A DNA stretch of 64,000 nucleotides from CAVONB01 sp963697205 (GTDB lineage: Bacteria; Pseudomonadota; Alphaproteobacteria; Rhizobiales; Hyphomicrobiaceae), in NCBI GenBank assembly GCA_963697205.1, contig CAVONB010000010.1, forward strand, positions 248,001 to 312,000, written 5' to 3'. Each line of letters begins with the position of its first letter. Position 1 is the first letter of the stretch. The translations under genes and the position numbers were made by a program. The notes beneath the pieces are model-generated. The model saw only the letters and a program-made list of their open reading frames with translations. It was not told the origin of the DNA and made no database searches. Positions 9,100-17,420 of this stretch are shown in pieces.

Positions 9100-9885
9100 T
9101 CACCGCGGGGCCAGCCGGATCGCGCCGTCCAGGCGGATCGCCCCGCCGTTCAGCATGATGTTCTCGCAAATCGAAACGGCGAGCTGCGCGTATTCCTCTG
9201 GCTTGCCGAGCCGCGAGGGGAACGGAACCGTGGCCGCCAGCGACTGGCGGGCCTCCTCGGGCAGTCCGTCGAACATCGGCGTATGGAACAGCCCAGGCAT
9301 GATCGCCATCACCCGGATGCCGTCGCGTGCCAGATCCCGGGCCACCGGAAGCATCATCGACGCCACGCCGCCCTTCGAGGCGCTATAGGCGACCTGGCCC
9401 ATCTGCCCGTCTTCCGCCGCCACCGACGACGTCGAGATGATGACGCCGCGCTCGCCGTCCGGGGCCAGAGGCTTCAGGCTCATCATGCCCGCCGCGCACT
9501 TGGCGATCATCGTGAACGTGCCGGTGAGGTTGATCGCGATCACCTTGGCGAAGGTGGCCACGTCGTGCGCCTCCACCGCGCCGGACTCCTTGGCGCGCCG
9601 TGCGATGCGCTTGCCGACTGCGATCCCCGCGCAATTGACGAGGATGCGCTCCTGCCCGTGTGCGGTGCGCGCCGCCGCGATCGCGGCATCGACGCTCGAC
9701 TCGTCGGTCACGTCACAGCCCGCGAACACGCCGCCGATCTCCCTGGCCACCGCCTCGCCCTGCGCCGCGTTGAGGTCGAGCACGGCGACCTTCACGCCGC
9801 CCTTGGCGAGCGCACGCGCCGTCGCCGCGCCGAGCCCCGAGGCGCCGCCGGTCACGATGGCTGAAACGTCGGACGAGAGCTGCAT
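9100..9885 (-). CDS. SDR-family 3-hydroxyacyl-CoA dehydrogenase-like oxidoreductase
   Basis: Short-chain dehydrogenase/reductase, 261 residues. The Rossmann glycine motif is TGGASGLGAATARAL, the strand-4 motif is VNCAGIA, the catalytic Ser lies in ISTSSVAA and the Tyr/Lys in YSASKGG. Sequence around CDVTDESSVDAAIAAA and the C-terminal MLNGGAIRLDGAIRL resembles 3-hydroxyacyl-CoA dehydrogenase type-2 (HSD17B10-like) enzymes, suggesting NAD-dependent oxidation in fatty-acid or branched-chain acyl-CoA breakdown. The start follows GGAGACCCACC. The exact substrate is not determinable. Confidence 0.9.
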   Translation of the reverse strand: MQLSSDVSAIVTGGASGLGAATARALAKGGVKVAVLDLNAAQGEAVAREIGGVFAGCDVTDESSVDAAIAAARTAHGQERILVNCAGIAVGKRIARRAKESGAVEAHDVATFAKVIAINLTGTFTMIAKCAAGMMSLKPLAPDGERGVIISTSSVAAEDGQMGQVAYSASKGGVASMMLPVARDLARDGIRVMAIMPGLFHTPMFDGLPEEARQSLAATVPFPSRLGKPEEYAQLAVSICENIMLNGGAIRLDGAIRLAPR

Positions 9886-10074
9886 GGTGGGTCTCCGATG
9901 TGGGGCGTGTTGCGGGCGTCAGCACGCGCGTGAAGGCGCGCAGCTTGCGGACCGGCGATGTTGTGCGCGACACTGTCGGACGACTTTCCCTCGGCGGCAA
10001 GCTGAACGTTGGGGGACGGCCCGCCCGCTGTTCACGCGCACCGCCCCTGACGCGCCCACCCGCGAGCCTCATCC

Positions 10075-10461
10075 ATGATCGATTTGCACCACGTCCACCT
10101 GTTCGCCCGCGACCTCGACGCCACGCTTGCGTGGTGGCAGCGCCACTTCGGCGCCCGCGTGCTCTACGACGGCGTGCTGGCCGGCGCCCGCAACGTGTTC
10201 ATCGCGATCGGCTCCGGCCGCATCCACCTCTACGACCAGCCGCCACGCGACGAGGGCCGCGGCGCCGTCCATCACCTCGGCTTGCGGGTCGGCGATCTGG
10301 CAACCGTCTGGCCACGCCTGCGCGCTGACGGCGTCACCTCACGCAACGGCCTGCGCACGTTCGACGGTTGGCGCTACGTGATGGTCGAGGCGCCCGACGG
10401 CGTTCTGCTGGAGCTGTTCGAGTTCGACGATCCCGAAGCGCCCGTCAACCGGCCCGTTTAG
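10075..10461 (+). CDS. VOC-family protein (glyoxalase/bleomycin-resistance/dioxygenase fold)
   Basis: Small metalloenzyme-fold protein, 128 residues, made of paired beta-alpha-beta-beta-beta modules. Candidate metal ligands are His5 in DLHHVHLFARDLD, His64 in GAVHHLGLRVGDL and Glu113 in GVLLELFEF, the usual H-H-E pattern. The N-terminal TLAWWQRHFGARVLYDG and the closing YVMVEAPDGVLLELFEF are typical. The activity (lyase, isomerase or dioxygenase) cannot be told from sequence. It stands alone on the plus strand between two minus-strand units. Confidence 0.85.
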   Translation: MIDLHHVHLFARDLDATLAWWQRHFGARVLYDGVLAGARNVFIAIGSGRIHLYDQPPRDEGRGAVHHLGLRVGDLATVWPRLRADGVTSRNGLRTFDGWRYVMVEAPDGVLLELFEFDDPEAPVNRPV

Positions 10462-10502
10462 CCGGACGGCCACCGCGGCGCTGCTGCAGGGCCGTCGCGT
10501 GC

Positions 10503-11321
10503 TCACATCCGCGGTTTCTGCGCGGCGGGCTTGCGCGCGAACAGACCCGACGACAGCGCGCGCACGACATACTCGGCAAGGCAGCCGTAGCCCGTTTCCG
10601 TCAGCGTGAATTCGTTGGGCGGCGCGCCGCCGGCCGACTGAATCTGCGCGATCACCTGCCCGGCTTCGTAGCGCCCGATCCGCAGCACTTTCTGCTCGCG
10701 CGCGATCTGGTTGAGTGCGCGTCGGGTCGCCTGGTAGGTGGCATCCTCGCGCAGGCTGCGGATGTAGTGCAGCCCGACCAGCGCCACGTCGACATTATGC
10801 CCCTTGAGCCAGAGAATTGTGTCGCGCACGCTCGCCGTGAATTCCTCCACCGGGATGTGCGCCATGGCGTCGTTGGTGCCGACCTGCCAGATCACCAGGT
10901 CCGGTGACGTCAGCGCCACCTCGATCTTCATGCGCTCGCTGGCGTCTCGCGCAAGTTCGCCCGACACCCCGCGATCGATGATCTGCACGTCGAGGCCTGG
11001 ACGTTGACGCTCCAGCGCCTGCTCGATCAGCTCGAAATATTCGCGCCCCCGGCCGACGCCGGCATAGGTGGCGCCAATCGACATGATGCGGATGATCTTG
11101 CGCGTCTTGAGCGCCTCGATCACGTTGGGCAGCGGGAAGTCGCCGGCGAGCGTCAGACCCGGCGTCTGGCAGTCCGGTGAGATCTGCGGCGGCGCGACTG
11201 GCATGCTCGGCGGAGCGTGCGGGATTTCCAGTGTCGTTTGCGCGGTTGCGGGCGCGCTCGCCAGTGCGAGCACAGCAGCGGCGACAATGACGTGACGGAC
11301 GGAGCCGACCCAGGACATCAT
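10503..11321 (-). CDS. Exported SGNH-hydrolase-like protein with altered block I
   Basis: Predicted secreted protein of 272 residues with a clear signal peptide (HVIVAAAVLALASAPATAQ). The SGNH fold is suggested by a block II-like glycine in DRGVSGELARDASERM and a block III motif QVGTNDAMA. Block I, however, reads MSIGATYAGVG instead of GDSxT, so the usual nucleophilic Ser position is Thr or Ala. No clear block V Asp-x-x-His is seen. It may be inactive or use another residue. Its start overlaps the OpgC-like gene upstream by four bases, so it probably works in the periplasm on the same glycan or polymer (inference). Confidence 0.7.
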   Translation of the reverse strand: MMSWVGSVRHVIVAAAVLALASAPATAQTTLEIPHAPPSMPVAPPQISPDCQTPGLTLAGDFPLPNVIEALKTRKIIRIMSIGATYAGVGRGREYFELIEQALERQRPGLDVQIIDRGVSGELARDASERMKIEVALTSPDLVIWQVGTNDAMAHIPVEEFTASVRDTILWLKGHNVDVALVGLHYIRSLREDATYQATRRALNQIAREQKVLRIGRYEAGQVIAQIQSAGGAPPNEFTLTETGYGCLAEYVVRALSSGLFARKPAAQKPRM

Positions 11322-12406
11322 GCAGCAGCGCCCTTGCGGGTCTCCCTGATTTCAGCAAGCCAAGCCGTCAGCGCCAGAAGCGCGATGCCGAAGACGACGA
11401 TCAGCGTGTCGACGAAGAGACCGCCCTTCGAGACAAATCGCAGGATCTGTCCGAGGAGGCTGAGCACCGATCCCACGCAGAAAACGTAGAGCGAGTTGCG
11501 GCCGAGCTGAGACAGCACCGACACGATCCGCGGCAGCCACCGCTCGATGGTCGGATAGAGCATCGAGAACACGGCGATCCATGCCAGGAACTGGATCACG
11601 CGCAGCGGCGTGTTGAAGCTCTTGCCGACCACGAAGAACAGTCGCGGTTCCGGCATCTTCGTGTAGTCCCACCAAAGGTTGAACCAGACGATGGCCGCGG
11701 CGCCCACCACGATCGGCAGCGCGACGAGGCGAACAGCCGTAATGTGGCGGCGCACGAAGGCGCCTGGACCGAACTCGCGCGCCATCGTGAAGCCTAGGAC
11801 GAACGTCAGTTGCCACGCCAGAGGATTGAAGAACCACAGGCCTTTGTTGGGCCAGCTCGGCAGCCCGAGCTGGAAGACCAGGGTGGCAAGATAGAGCCCC
11901 AGCGACAGCGGCAGCAACGCTTGCGGCGCGTAGCGGTGAATCGGAACCATCACCAGCGCCATCGCCATCAGCACCACATAGAGCGGCAGGATGTCGAAAT
12001 AGCCCAGCTGATGGGACAGTAAAACGAGCCCGATATGGGTGTTGACCGGGTCGTAGAAGACCGGCGCCGCGTTGTGCCACTCGAGCAGAAGCGGGTTGTC
12101 CAGCAGCTTCGCCGAGGCCGCCAGCATCGCGATCGCGATCGAGATAATCAGGATCTGTGCGGCATAGATCACGACGACCCGCCCGCCCAGCCGCGACAGC
12201 ACCGAGCGCAGCGGCGTCGGGTTGCTTACCGGACCTGTGACGAGCCTCAAAGCCCAGCCGGCCAGGAACACGAAAAGGTCAGCGGAGTCCGAAAAGGACA
12301 GGTTCCGATGCGTGAACCGCTCGAAATAGATGCCCGGAATATGGTTGATGAAGATCGTGATCAGCGCGAAGCCGCGCCAGAAATCGACCGCGTTGGCAGG
12401 TCTCAC
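11318..12406 (-). CDS. opgC: OpgC-family membrane acyltransferase
   Basis: Integral membrane protein with about ten TM helices, OpgC/acyltransferase-3 superfamily. OpgC succinylates osmoregulated periplasmic glucans. The diagnostic N-terminus reads VDFWRGFALITIFINHIPG, followed by RNLSFSDSADLFVFLAGW. The GTG at 12404-12406 with GGGGAAG upstream gives 362 residues and places the first helix near the N-terminus; an ATG at 12523 would add 39 residues lacking family character. The stop overlaps the SGNH-like gene start (ATGA), making a two-gene envelope operon. The acyl group and acceptor are not known for this member. Confidence 0.83.
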   Translation of the reverse strand: MRPANAVDFWRGFALITIFINHIPGIYFERFTHRNLSFSDSADLFVFLAGWALRLVTGPVSNPTPLRSVLSRLGGRVVVIYAAQILIISIAIAMLAASAKLLDNPLLLEWHNAAPVFYDPVNTHIGLVLLSHQLGYFDILPLYVVLMAMALVMVPIHRYAPQALLPLSLGLYLATLVFQLGLPSWPNKGLWFFNPLAWQLTFVLGFTMAREFGPGAFVRRHITAVRLVALPIVVGAAAIVWFNLWWDYTKMPEPRLFFVVGKSFNTPLRVIQFLAWIAVFSMLYPTIERWLPRIVSVLSQLGRNSLYVFCVGSVLSLLGQILRFVSKGGLFVDTLIVVFGIALLALTAWLAEIRETRKGAAA

Positions 12407-12599
12407 TCGTCTTCCCCGGGGCAAGTAATGGGCGGGCTGAACCGCCTCTAATTGTCGATCTCCGGACGCTCCAGGTGTCGCAACGCCCCTGAGCGCTGTC
12501 GTGCCGTCCGCTCGCGATCGCATACAGGATAAGTACTAGTCCCTCCCTGCCCACCGGGCAAGCAACGCCGCCAGCAGCGCCCCCAGCTTCGCAGGCGCG

Positions 12600-12785
12600 G
12601 CCTGAAATCAAGAAACGGTCACACCGGGTCCCGACTGGCGCCGCAAAAAGGCACGATGCTGACGACCATTGGACCTGAGCGAGCGCACCTTCACTCAGAT
12701 CTCCTCGACTTTACCCGATCCCAGGCAGTCTCGGTTTCTCAGCCCCCAAGTCCCCCCGAGCTTCTCTCCTGGGATCGGGCTTTTT
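12600..12785 (+). ncRNA. Candidate small RNA ending in a strong intrinsic terminator
   Basis: The 515 bp between opgC (minus) and the AEC permease (plus) contain a perfect 12-bp stem (12714-12725 with 12768-12779). Inside it is a nested stem CTCGG/CCGAG (12730-12734, 12756-12760), and a plus-strand T run CTTTTT follows at 12780-12785. No plus-strand gene ends upstream, so the terminator belongs to an unannotated transcript. The 5' end near 12600 is a guess. No match to 6S, SRP or tmRNA core sequences was recognised. The rest of the intergenic region shows no gene. Confidence 0.45.
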
Positions 12786-12921
12786 ACCGCCCCGGAATCT
12801 TGGTCGGACACGCCCGGGATCGGCGAGCCCGCGCCGCGACGCAACCGCGGGCTTGATTTGCAGACCGCACCCCGTCATGACGGTCGACGGATCTCCCCTC
12901 CGACCGCGCGACCCCTCAGCG

Positions 12922-13869
12922 ATGCTCGCCATACTCACCATCGTCGCGCCGGTCTTCGGCGTCATCCTTTTGGGCTTCCTGGCCGTCCGGGCGCGCTACC
13001 TGTCCGAAGGTGCCGACCGCATCGTCAACGAGCTCGGCTACAAGATCGTCATGCCGGCGTTCCTGTTCCAGACGATGGTGACGGCCGCCCCCCTCGCCGA
13101 TCCGCCTTTGGTGCCGATCGTCGGCTATTTCTCCGCCATGTTCCTGACCTGGGCGGCTGCGCTGATCCTGACCCGCTTAGTCCTGCGCCGGCCAGGCGAG
13201 GATGGTGCCGCCATCGCCATGGGCGCCTGCTTCGGCAATACCGTGATGCTCGGCATTCCGCTGGCGGTCTCCGCGTTCGGCGCTCAGGCGGCCAGTATGG
13301 CCGCGATCATCGTCGCCGTGGATACGCCCCTGCTTTGGCTGGTCGCCACACTCAATATCGAGCTGGCAGGCCGCAAGCGCGTCGGGATCTCCCCCGCGGC
13401 CCTCGTCGCCCTCGTGCGCGACCTCTTGTCGAACCCGATCATTCTCGCTGTGTTGCTTGGTCTCGCCTATCGCGCCAGCGGTTGGCCCGTGCCCCCGCTT
13501 GCCGCCAAGTTCATCGGCTTTCTCGCCGCCGCCGCCTTGCCGGTATCGCTAATCGCGCTCGGCATGTCTCTGGCGCGTTTCGAGCTGAAGGGGCAGGTGC
13601 CGACGCTGGTCGCGATCTGCCTGCTCAAGATGATGCTCTATCCGCTGGCGGCCTACATCATGCTGCAGCACGTGCTGGCGGCGCCGCCCGCATGGGTCAA
13701 GATGGGCGTTCTATTCGCCTCGATGCCGGTTGGCGCGAACGCCTTTATGTTTGCAGCCAAGTACGACCGCGCGGTAGGCTCGGTATCCGCCGCCATCGGG
13801 CTGTCGACCGCGCTGGCGGCATTCACGGTGACGGGCGTGCTGTATCTCGTGACGGTGATGGGTCTGTGA
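12922..13869 (+). CDS. AEC-family (auxin efflux carrier-like) transporter
   Basis: Inner-membrane permease of 315 residues with about ten TM helices in two halves. It begins MLAILTIVAPVFGVILLGF and carries the family-typical segments ACFGNTVMLGIPLAVSAFG and ALPVSLIALGMSLARF. The C-terminal LFASMPVGANAFMFAAKYD is the conserved second crossover region. Bacterial members export malate, malonate or other organic anions; the substrate here is unknown. The start is uncertain: ATG at 12922 fits the family best, while ATG at 12877 adds 15 polar residues. Neither has a strong ribosome-binding site. Confidence 0.88.
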   Translation: MLAILTIVAPVFGVILLGFLAVRARYLSEGADRIVNELGYKIVMPAFLFQTMVTAAPLADPPLVPIVGYFSAMFLTWAAALILTRLVLRRPGEDGAAIAMGACFGNTVMLGIPLAVSAFGAQAASMAAIIVAVDTPLLWLVATLNIELAGRKRVGISPAALVALVRDLLSNPIILAVLLGLAYRASGWPVPPLAAKFIGFLAAAALPVSLIALGMSLARFELKGQVPTLVAICLLKMMLYPLAAYIMLQHVLAAPPAWVKMGVLFASMPVGANAFMFAAKYDRAVGSVSAAIGLSTALAAFTVTGVLYLVTVMGL

Positions 13870-13889
13870 GCGCGATGGCAGGCGGCCTG

Positions 13890-14600
13890 CTACCGGCGCG
13901 GCCCCGTGTACCGGTAATGGCCGGTGATGCGCTCCGCGAACAGCCAATCCTCCTCGTGCACGCCGATGCCGCGATTGTGCACCAGCAACGGCACGCCTTC
14001 CGCTGATTTTCGTGTCGAGACGATCCCGATATGCGTCTTCGAGAAACGGCCATCGGGCAGATGGTAGGTGACGATGTCGCCGGGCAGATAGTCGTCTTTG
14101 TTCTTCGTGATCGCCAGCGTCTGGCCGGACTTTGCGAAGAATGATTTGAGCACAGGAACGCGGCGATGGTCGATGTTGGTATCGCCGGACCCCACGCGCG
14201 CCTTGTGCACGAGCACCTGGAGGTCGACGCCGAGCGTGCGGTAGGCGCGGACGATCACGTCCGTGCACACGCCGATGTACCAGGGCACGTCGCCGCCGGG
14301 ATACGACAGCTTGCGATAGCTTGGATCGTAGAGCACGAGGTACGAGATTTGGTCGCGCGCCGCCTCCGCCAGTGCCGTACCGAAAGCGTTGGCACGTTCG
14401 GACGGGGTCTCTTCCTTGGCGAGTGCCGGTCCGATGGTGCACGCAAGCCCCGGCCCCAGGGCGAACACCCCTGCCAGTGCCAGCCCCGTCGCCAGGCGCC
14501 GCAACACGCGGATCGGCCGCGTCGGCGCCGGAGCCTGCGCTGCAGGCGCCCCGAGCGCGCGCGTGAAAAGCGGGCCGATGCTGCGTTCTGCCGTCACCAT
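13890..14600 (-). CDS. DUF1287 domain protein, exported
   Basis: Protein of 236 residues with an N-terminal hydrophobic signal (LATGLALAGVFALGPGLA) and a DUF1287 domain. Diagnostic stretches are GVCTDVIVRAYRTLGVDLQ, DYLPGDIVTYHLPDGRF, THIGIVS and VHNRGIGVHEED. The Cys in GVCTD followed by the His in KTHIGIVS recalls the Cys-His order of NlpC/P60-like cell-wall hydrolases; that catalytic reading is inference. The ATG at 14598-14600 is preceded by GAGGG; upstream readings are basic and lack support. It lies directly downstream of a second DUF1287 gene on the same strand. Confidence 0.85.
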   Translation of the reverse strand: MVTAERSIGPLFTRALGAPAAQAPAPTRPIRVLRRLATGLALAGVFALGPGLACTIGPALAKEETPSERANAFGTALAEAARDQISYLVLYDPSYRKLSYPGGDVPWYIGVCTDVIVRAYRTLGVDLQVLVHKARVGSGDTNIDHRRVPVLKSFFAKSGQTLAITKNKDDYLPGDIVTYHLPDGRFSKTHIGIVSTRKSAEGVPLLVHNRGIGVHEEDWLFAERITGHYRYTGPRR

Positions 14601-14717
14601 GCCGTGTCGCCCTCTTCGCCGTTTCCGCAGTCGCACACCTCGCCGCCCGCCATGACGGGCCGACACGGTCCAGTGTGCAGCATCAGGTGACGAAAGATGG
14701 GCGCGTTCGCCGGCCGC

Positions 14718-16283
14718 TCAAGGTGTCGCGGGAAGAACAGTTTTCGCAGCGCTCTGGCTGAGCGCCGTCTTCACCAGGGGGCGGCGCGGTGCGGGCACGG
14801 CGGCAGGCGTCCGCGCCTTCGCCTCGCGCACGGCTGGAGGTGCCGCAGGCCCGCCGGTGAACCGATAGTGACCGGTGATGCGGTCGACGAACAGTGCGTC
14901 CTCGATCTGCGGCCCCCAGCCGCGATTGTGCACGATCATCGGCCGGCCGGACGGCCCGGTCACGTCCGCGACGATAGCGATGTGGGAGCGCGAGCCGCGG
15001 TTCTGCGGCCGGTGATAGGTGACGATGTCGCCGGGCAGGTAGTCCTCCGGGAAGGCGGTCACGGTCAGCGACTGTCCGAACCGTGCGAAGAACCGCCGCA
15101 GCGTCTCGGTCCGGCGATGATCGATGCTGGCGTCGCCCGAGCCGATCCGGCTCCGCTGCACCAGGACCTGCAGATCCACGCCCACCGCGCGATAGGCGCG
15201 GATGATCACGTCGGTGCAAACGCCGAACAGCGGCGAGACGTCACCCATCGGGAACGAGATCCGGCGATACTTGTCATTGTAGATGACGAATTCGCCTGTC
15301 TGCGCGCGCGCGGCGGCCGCCAGCCGATCGCCGAAATCCGCCAGCCGCGCGCCCGTCGTCGACGCCAGCATCGGCACGGCCGCAGCCACCTGGCGCGGCC
15401 TGAGCGAGAAATCCGGCGCGGCGGCGCAAGTCTGTTCGGCGGCTGGCGGCGCAGGCACGCGCGGCGGCAGTCTCGAAAGCCGCATGGCGGGCTCCGCCAG
15501 CGCCGGCTGCGGGACCTCGATCACCGGCGGTACTGCCGGCAGCCGCATGGCGGGCTCCGCCAGCGCCAGCTGCGGGACCTCGATCACCGGCGGTGCTGCG
15601 GGCAGCCGCATCGCGGGCTCCGCCAGCGCCAACTGCGGGACCTCGATCCCCGGCGGTGCTGCGGGCAGCCGCATCGCGGGCTCCGCCAGCGCCAACTGCG
15701 GGACCTCGATCACCGGCGGTGCTGCGGGCAGCCGCATCGCGGGCTCCGCCAGCGCCAGCTGCGGGATCTCGATCACCGGCGGTGCTGCGGGTAGCCGCAT
15801 AGCGGGCTCCGCCAGCGCCAGCTGCGGGACCTCGATCACCGGCGGTGCTGCGGGCAGCCGCATCGCGGGCTCCGCCAGCGAGATCTCGCGGGGCACGGCG
15901 ACCGGACCGGCTGCCTCACGGATCGACGGGCGCGCCGATGGCGGCGCGACGATCGGCGTCTGCGGCCGCAGCAACGCTTCGATCCGCATCGGATTGCGCA
16001 GCGAGATGCTGACCACCAGCAACGTCGCCAGAAGAAGGAAGGGCAGAACCAGCAACGCCAGCGTTTCGCGCTGGTCGAACCCGTCGGAGATCGCGCGCGC
16101 CGATGTGGCGCCGGTCGTCGGCTGAGGACGCCGCCGAGCTGCGGCGCCGGTCGTGGCGTCTGAGCGCACAAGGAAGGCGCGTGCCTCCCGGCCGAGTGCT
16201 GCCTTGCCCGACGGCTGAGCAGCCAAACCCGATCGTCCCGCGCGTCGCGAGCGTTTGGGTTTCGGTTTGGCTGGCTTCTTCAC
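14718..16283 (-). CDS. Membrane-anchored DUF1287 protein with seven-copy 21-residue repeat
   Basis: Large DUF1287 protein (about 521 residues from the GTG at 16281-16283; a start at 16364 is possible). Order: basic cytoplasmic tail (KKPAKPKPKRSRRAG), one TM helix (TLALLVLPFLLLATLLVVSI), a Pro/Ala linker, seven copies of LALAEPAMRLPAAPPVIEVP(Q), a short linker with one Cys, and a C-terminal DUF1287 domain. Domain motifs are GVCTDVIIRAYRAVGVDL, DYLPGDIVTYHRP, SHIAIVAD and VHNRGWGPQIED. The topology suggests a periplasmic hydrolase-like domain held off the membrane by a repeat stalk. The downstream paralogue lacks the stalk. Confidence 0.82.
   Translation of the reverse strand: MKKPAKPKPKRSRRAGRSGLAAQPSGKAALGREARAFLVRSDATTGAAARRRPQPTTGATSARAISDGFDQRETLALLVLPFLLLATLLVVSISLRNPMRIEALLRPQTPIVAPPSARPSIREAAGPVAVPREISLAEPAMRLPAAPPVIEVPQLALAEPAMRLPAAPPVIEIPQLALAEPAMRLPAAPPVIEVPQLALAEPAMRLPAAPPGIEVPQLALAEPAMRLPAAPPVIEVPQLALAEPAMRLPAVPPVIEVPQPALAEPAMRLSRLPPRVPAPPAAEQTCAAAPDFSLRPRQVAAAVPMLASTTGARLADFGDRLAAAARAQTGEFVIYNDKYRRISFPMGDVSPLFGVCTDVIIRAYRAVGVDLQVLVQRSRIGSGDASIDHRRTETLRRFFARFGQSLTVTAFPEDYLPGDIVTYHRPQNRGSRSHIAIVADVTGPSGRPMIVHNRGWGPQIEDALFVDRITGHYRFTGGPAAPPAVREAKARTPAAVPAPRRPLVKTALSQSAAKTVLPATP
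15478..15885 (-). repeat. 63-bp in-frame tandem repeat (7 units) inside the DUF1287 gene
   Basis: Units begin at 15478, 15541, 15604, 15667, 15730, 15793 and 15856, an exact 63-base period equal to 21 codons. Internal units differ by only a few bases. Both end units are degenerate, the copy nearest the DUF1287 domain most strongly (SRLPPRVP replaces PAAPPVIEVP). The near-identity suggests recent expansion or gene conversion, so the copy number may vary between strains. Confidence 0.95.
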
Positions 16284-16504
16284 GCACACCCCCCGCGAAC
16301 GAACCGGTCGTCGCGCCCACATTGCCGAGGCCGACTGCGAGGCCCTCCCAGGCCCGCAAGGCATCGTGCGACCCCACGCCTCGCTTGAAGATTACGGGCT
16401 AAGTTTCCGCACTCACAAGGAAATACGATTATGGTGAGCAAATCCTTATGTCCAGTGTGGCGCGCGCAACGCAGGCCGCCGAAAAGCCGGGATTTGCCGG
16501 TGGC

Positions 16505-17371
16505 TCAGGCGAGTCCGACCAGCCGGCGAACGTCGGCCGGCGTCGCGCCCTCTGCCCTCAAACGCGCCAAAGCCGTCGATTTCAGGCTCTTCGACAGCTT
16601 CCGTCCATCGGCATCCAGGATCAACCGGTGATGGTGGTAGACCGGCGCCGGCAGCCCTAGATGCGCCTGCAACAATCTGTGGACATCCGTCGCCGCAAGC
16701 AGGTCGAGCCCCCGGCTCACGTGCGTCACGCCCTGCCGCGCATCGTCCACCACCACCGCCAGGTGGTAACTCGCCGGCACGTCCTTGCGCACGATCACCG
16801 CGTCGCCCCAGCGCTCCGGCCGGCAGGCGACCGTGCACATGTTCCGGTCCTCCGCCATCTCCTGAAAGCTGAGCGATGCCTCCTTACGCGCCACCAGCCG
16901 CGCCACCGCGGCCGCCATGTCGATGCGAAGGGCAAAGGCCTCTCCCGCCGCCCGCCGCCGGGCCACCTCTTCGACCGGCAGTCCGCGATGCAACCCGGGA
17001 TAAAGCAGCGCACCGTCAGGATCGACGCGGGCCGGGTCCGCCGCCGCGGCGATCTCCGTCCGAGTCGCGAAGCACGGGTAGAGCAGACCCGCCGATTCCA
17101 GACGCGCCGCCGCCGCGCCGTAAACGTCGAAGTGCTCCGACTGCCGCAGCACCGGCATCTCCCAGCGGATGCCGAGCCACGCCAGATCCTCGAAAATGCC
17201 TGAGACGAAATCTTCCCGCGCGCGACCGGTATCGATGTCCTCGATCCGCAGAAGGAAGCGCCCGTCGAGCCGCCGCGCCATCTCGAAGCCGATCAGCGCC
17301 GACAGGGCATGCCCCAGGTGCAGCGGCCCGTTCGGACTTGGCGCAAAGCGCAGGACGGGTCGATTGCTCAT
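16505..17371 (-). CDS. gluQ: Glutamyl-Q tRNA(Asp) synthetase
   Basis: Tetrahedral tRNA modifier that activates glutamate and attaches it to queuosine-34 of tRNA(Asp). It is a truncated GluRS-like catalytic domain of 288 residues without an anticodon-binding domain. The ATP motifs are present: HLGH at 18-21 (in RFAPSPNGPLHLGHALSAL) and KLSKS at about 258-262. The glutamate-site LRIEDIDTGRA and the conserved DVHRLLQAHLGLPAPVYHH also fit. The zinc site of the E. coli enzyme (Cys-x-Cys ... Cys) looks degraded: the first Cys remains in YPCFAT, but the second Cys position is Ala and the distal Cys is absent near YPGLHRGL. Confidence 0.93.
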   Translation of the reverse strand: MSNRPVLRFAPSPNGPLHLGHALSALIGFEMARRLDGRFLLRIEDIDTGRAREDFVSGIFEDLAWLGIRWEMPVLRQSEHFDVYGAAAARLESAGLLYPCFATRTEIAAAADPARVDPDGALLYPGLHRGLPVEEVARRRAAGEAFALRIDMAAAVARLVARKEASLSFQEMAEDRNMCTVACRPERWGDAVIVRKDVPASYHLAVVVDDARQGVTHVSRGLDLLAATDVHRLLQAHLGLPAPVYHHHRLILDADGRKLSKSLKSTALARLRAEGATPADVRRLVGLA

Positions 17372-17420
17372 GCCTCAGCTCGCACTCGTCGGTCGAAAGC
17401 GGACGCGCGCCGCCTCCGCG

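Noticed and set aside
15478..15885. CRISPR array
   Set aside because: The units are contiguous 63-bp in-frame coding repeats with no unique spacers.
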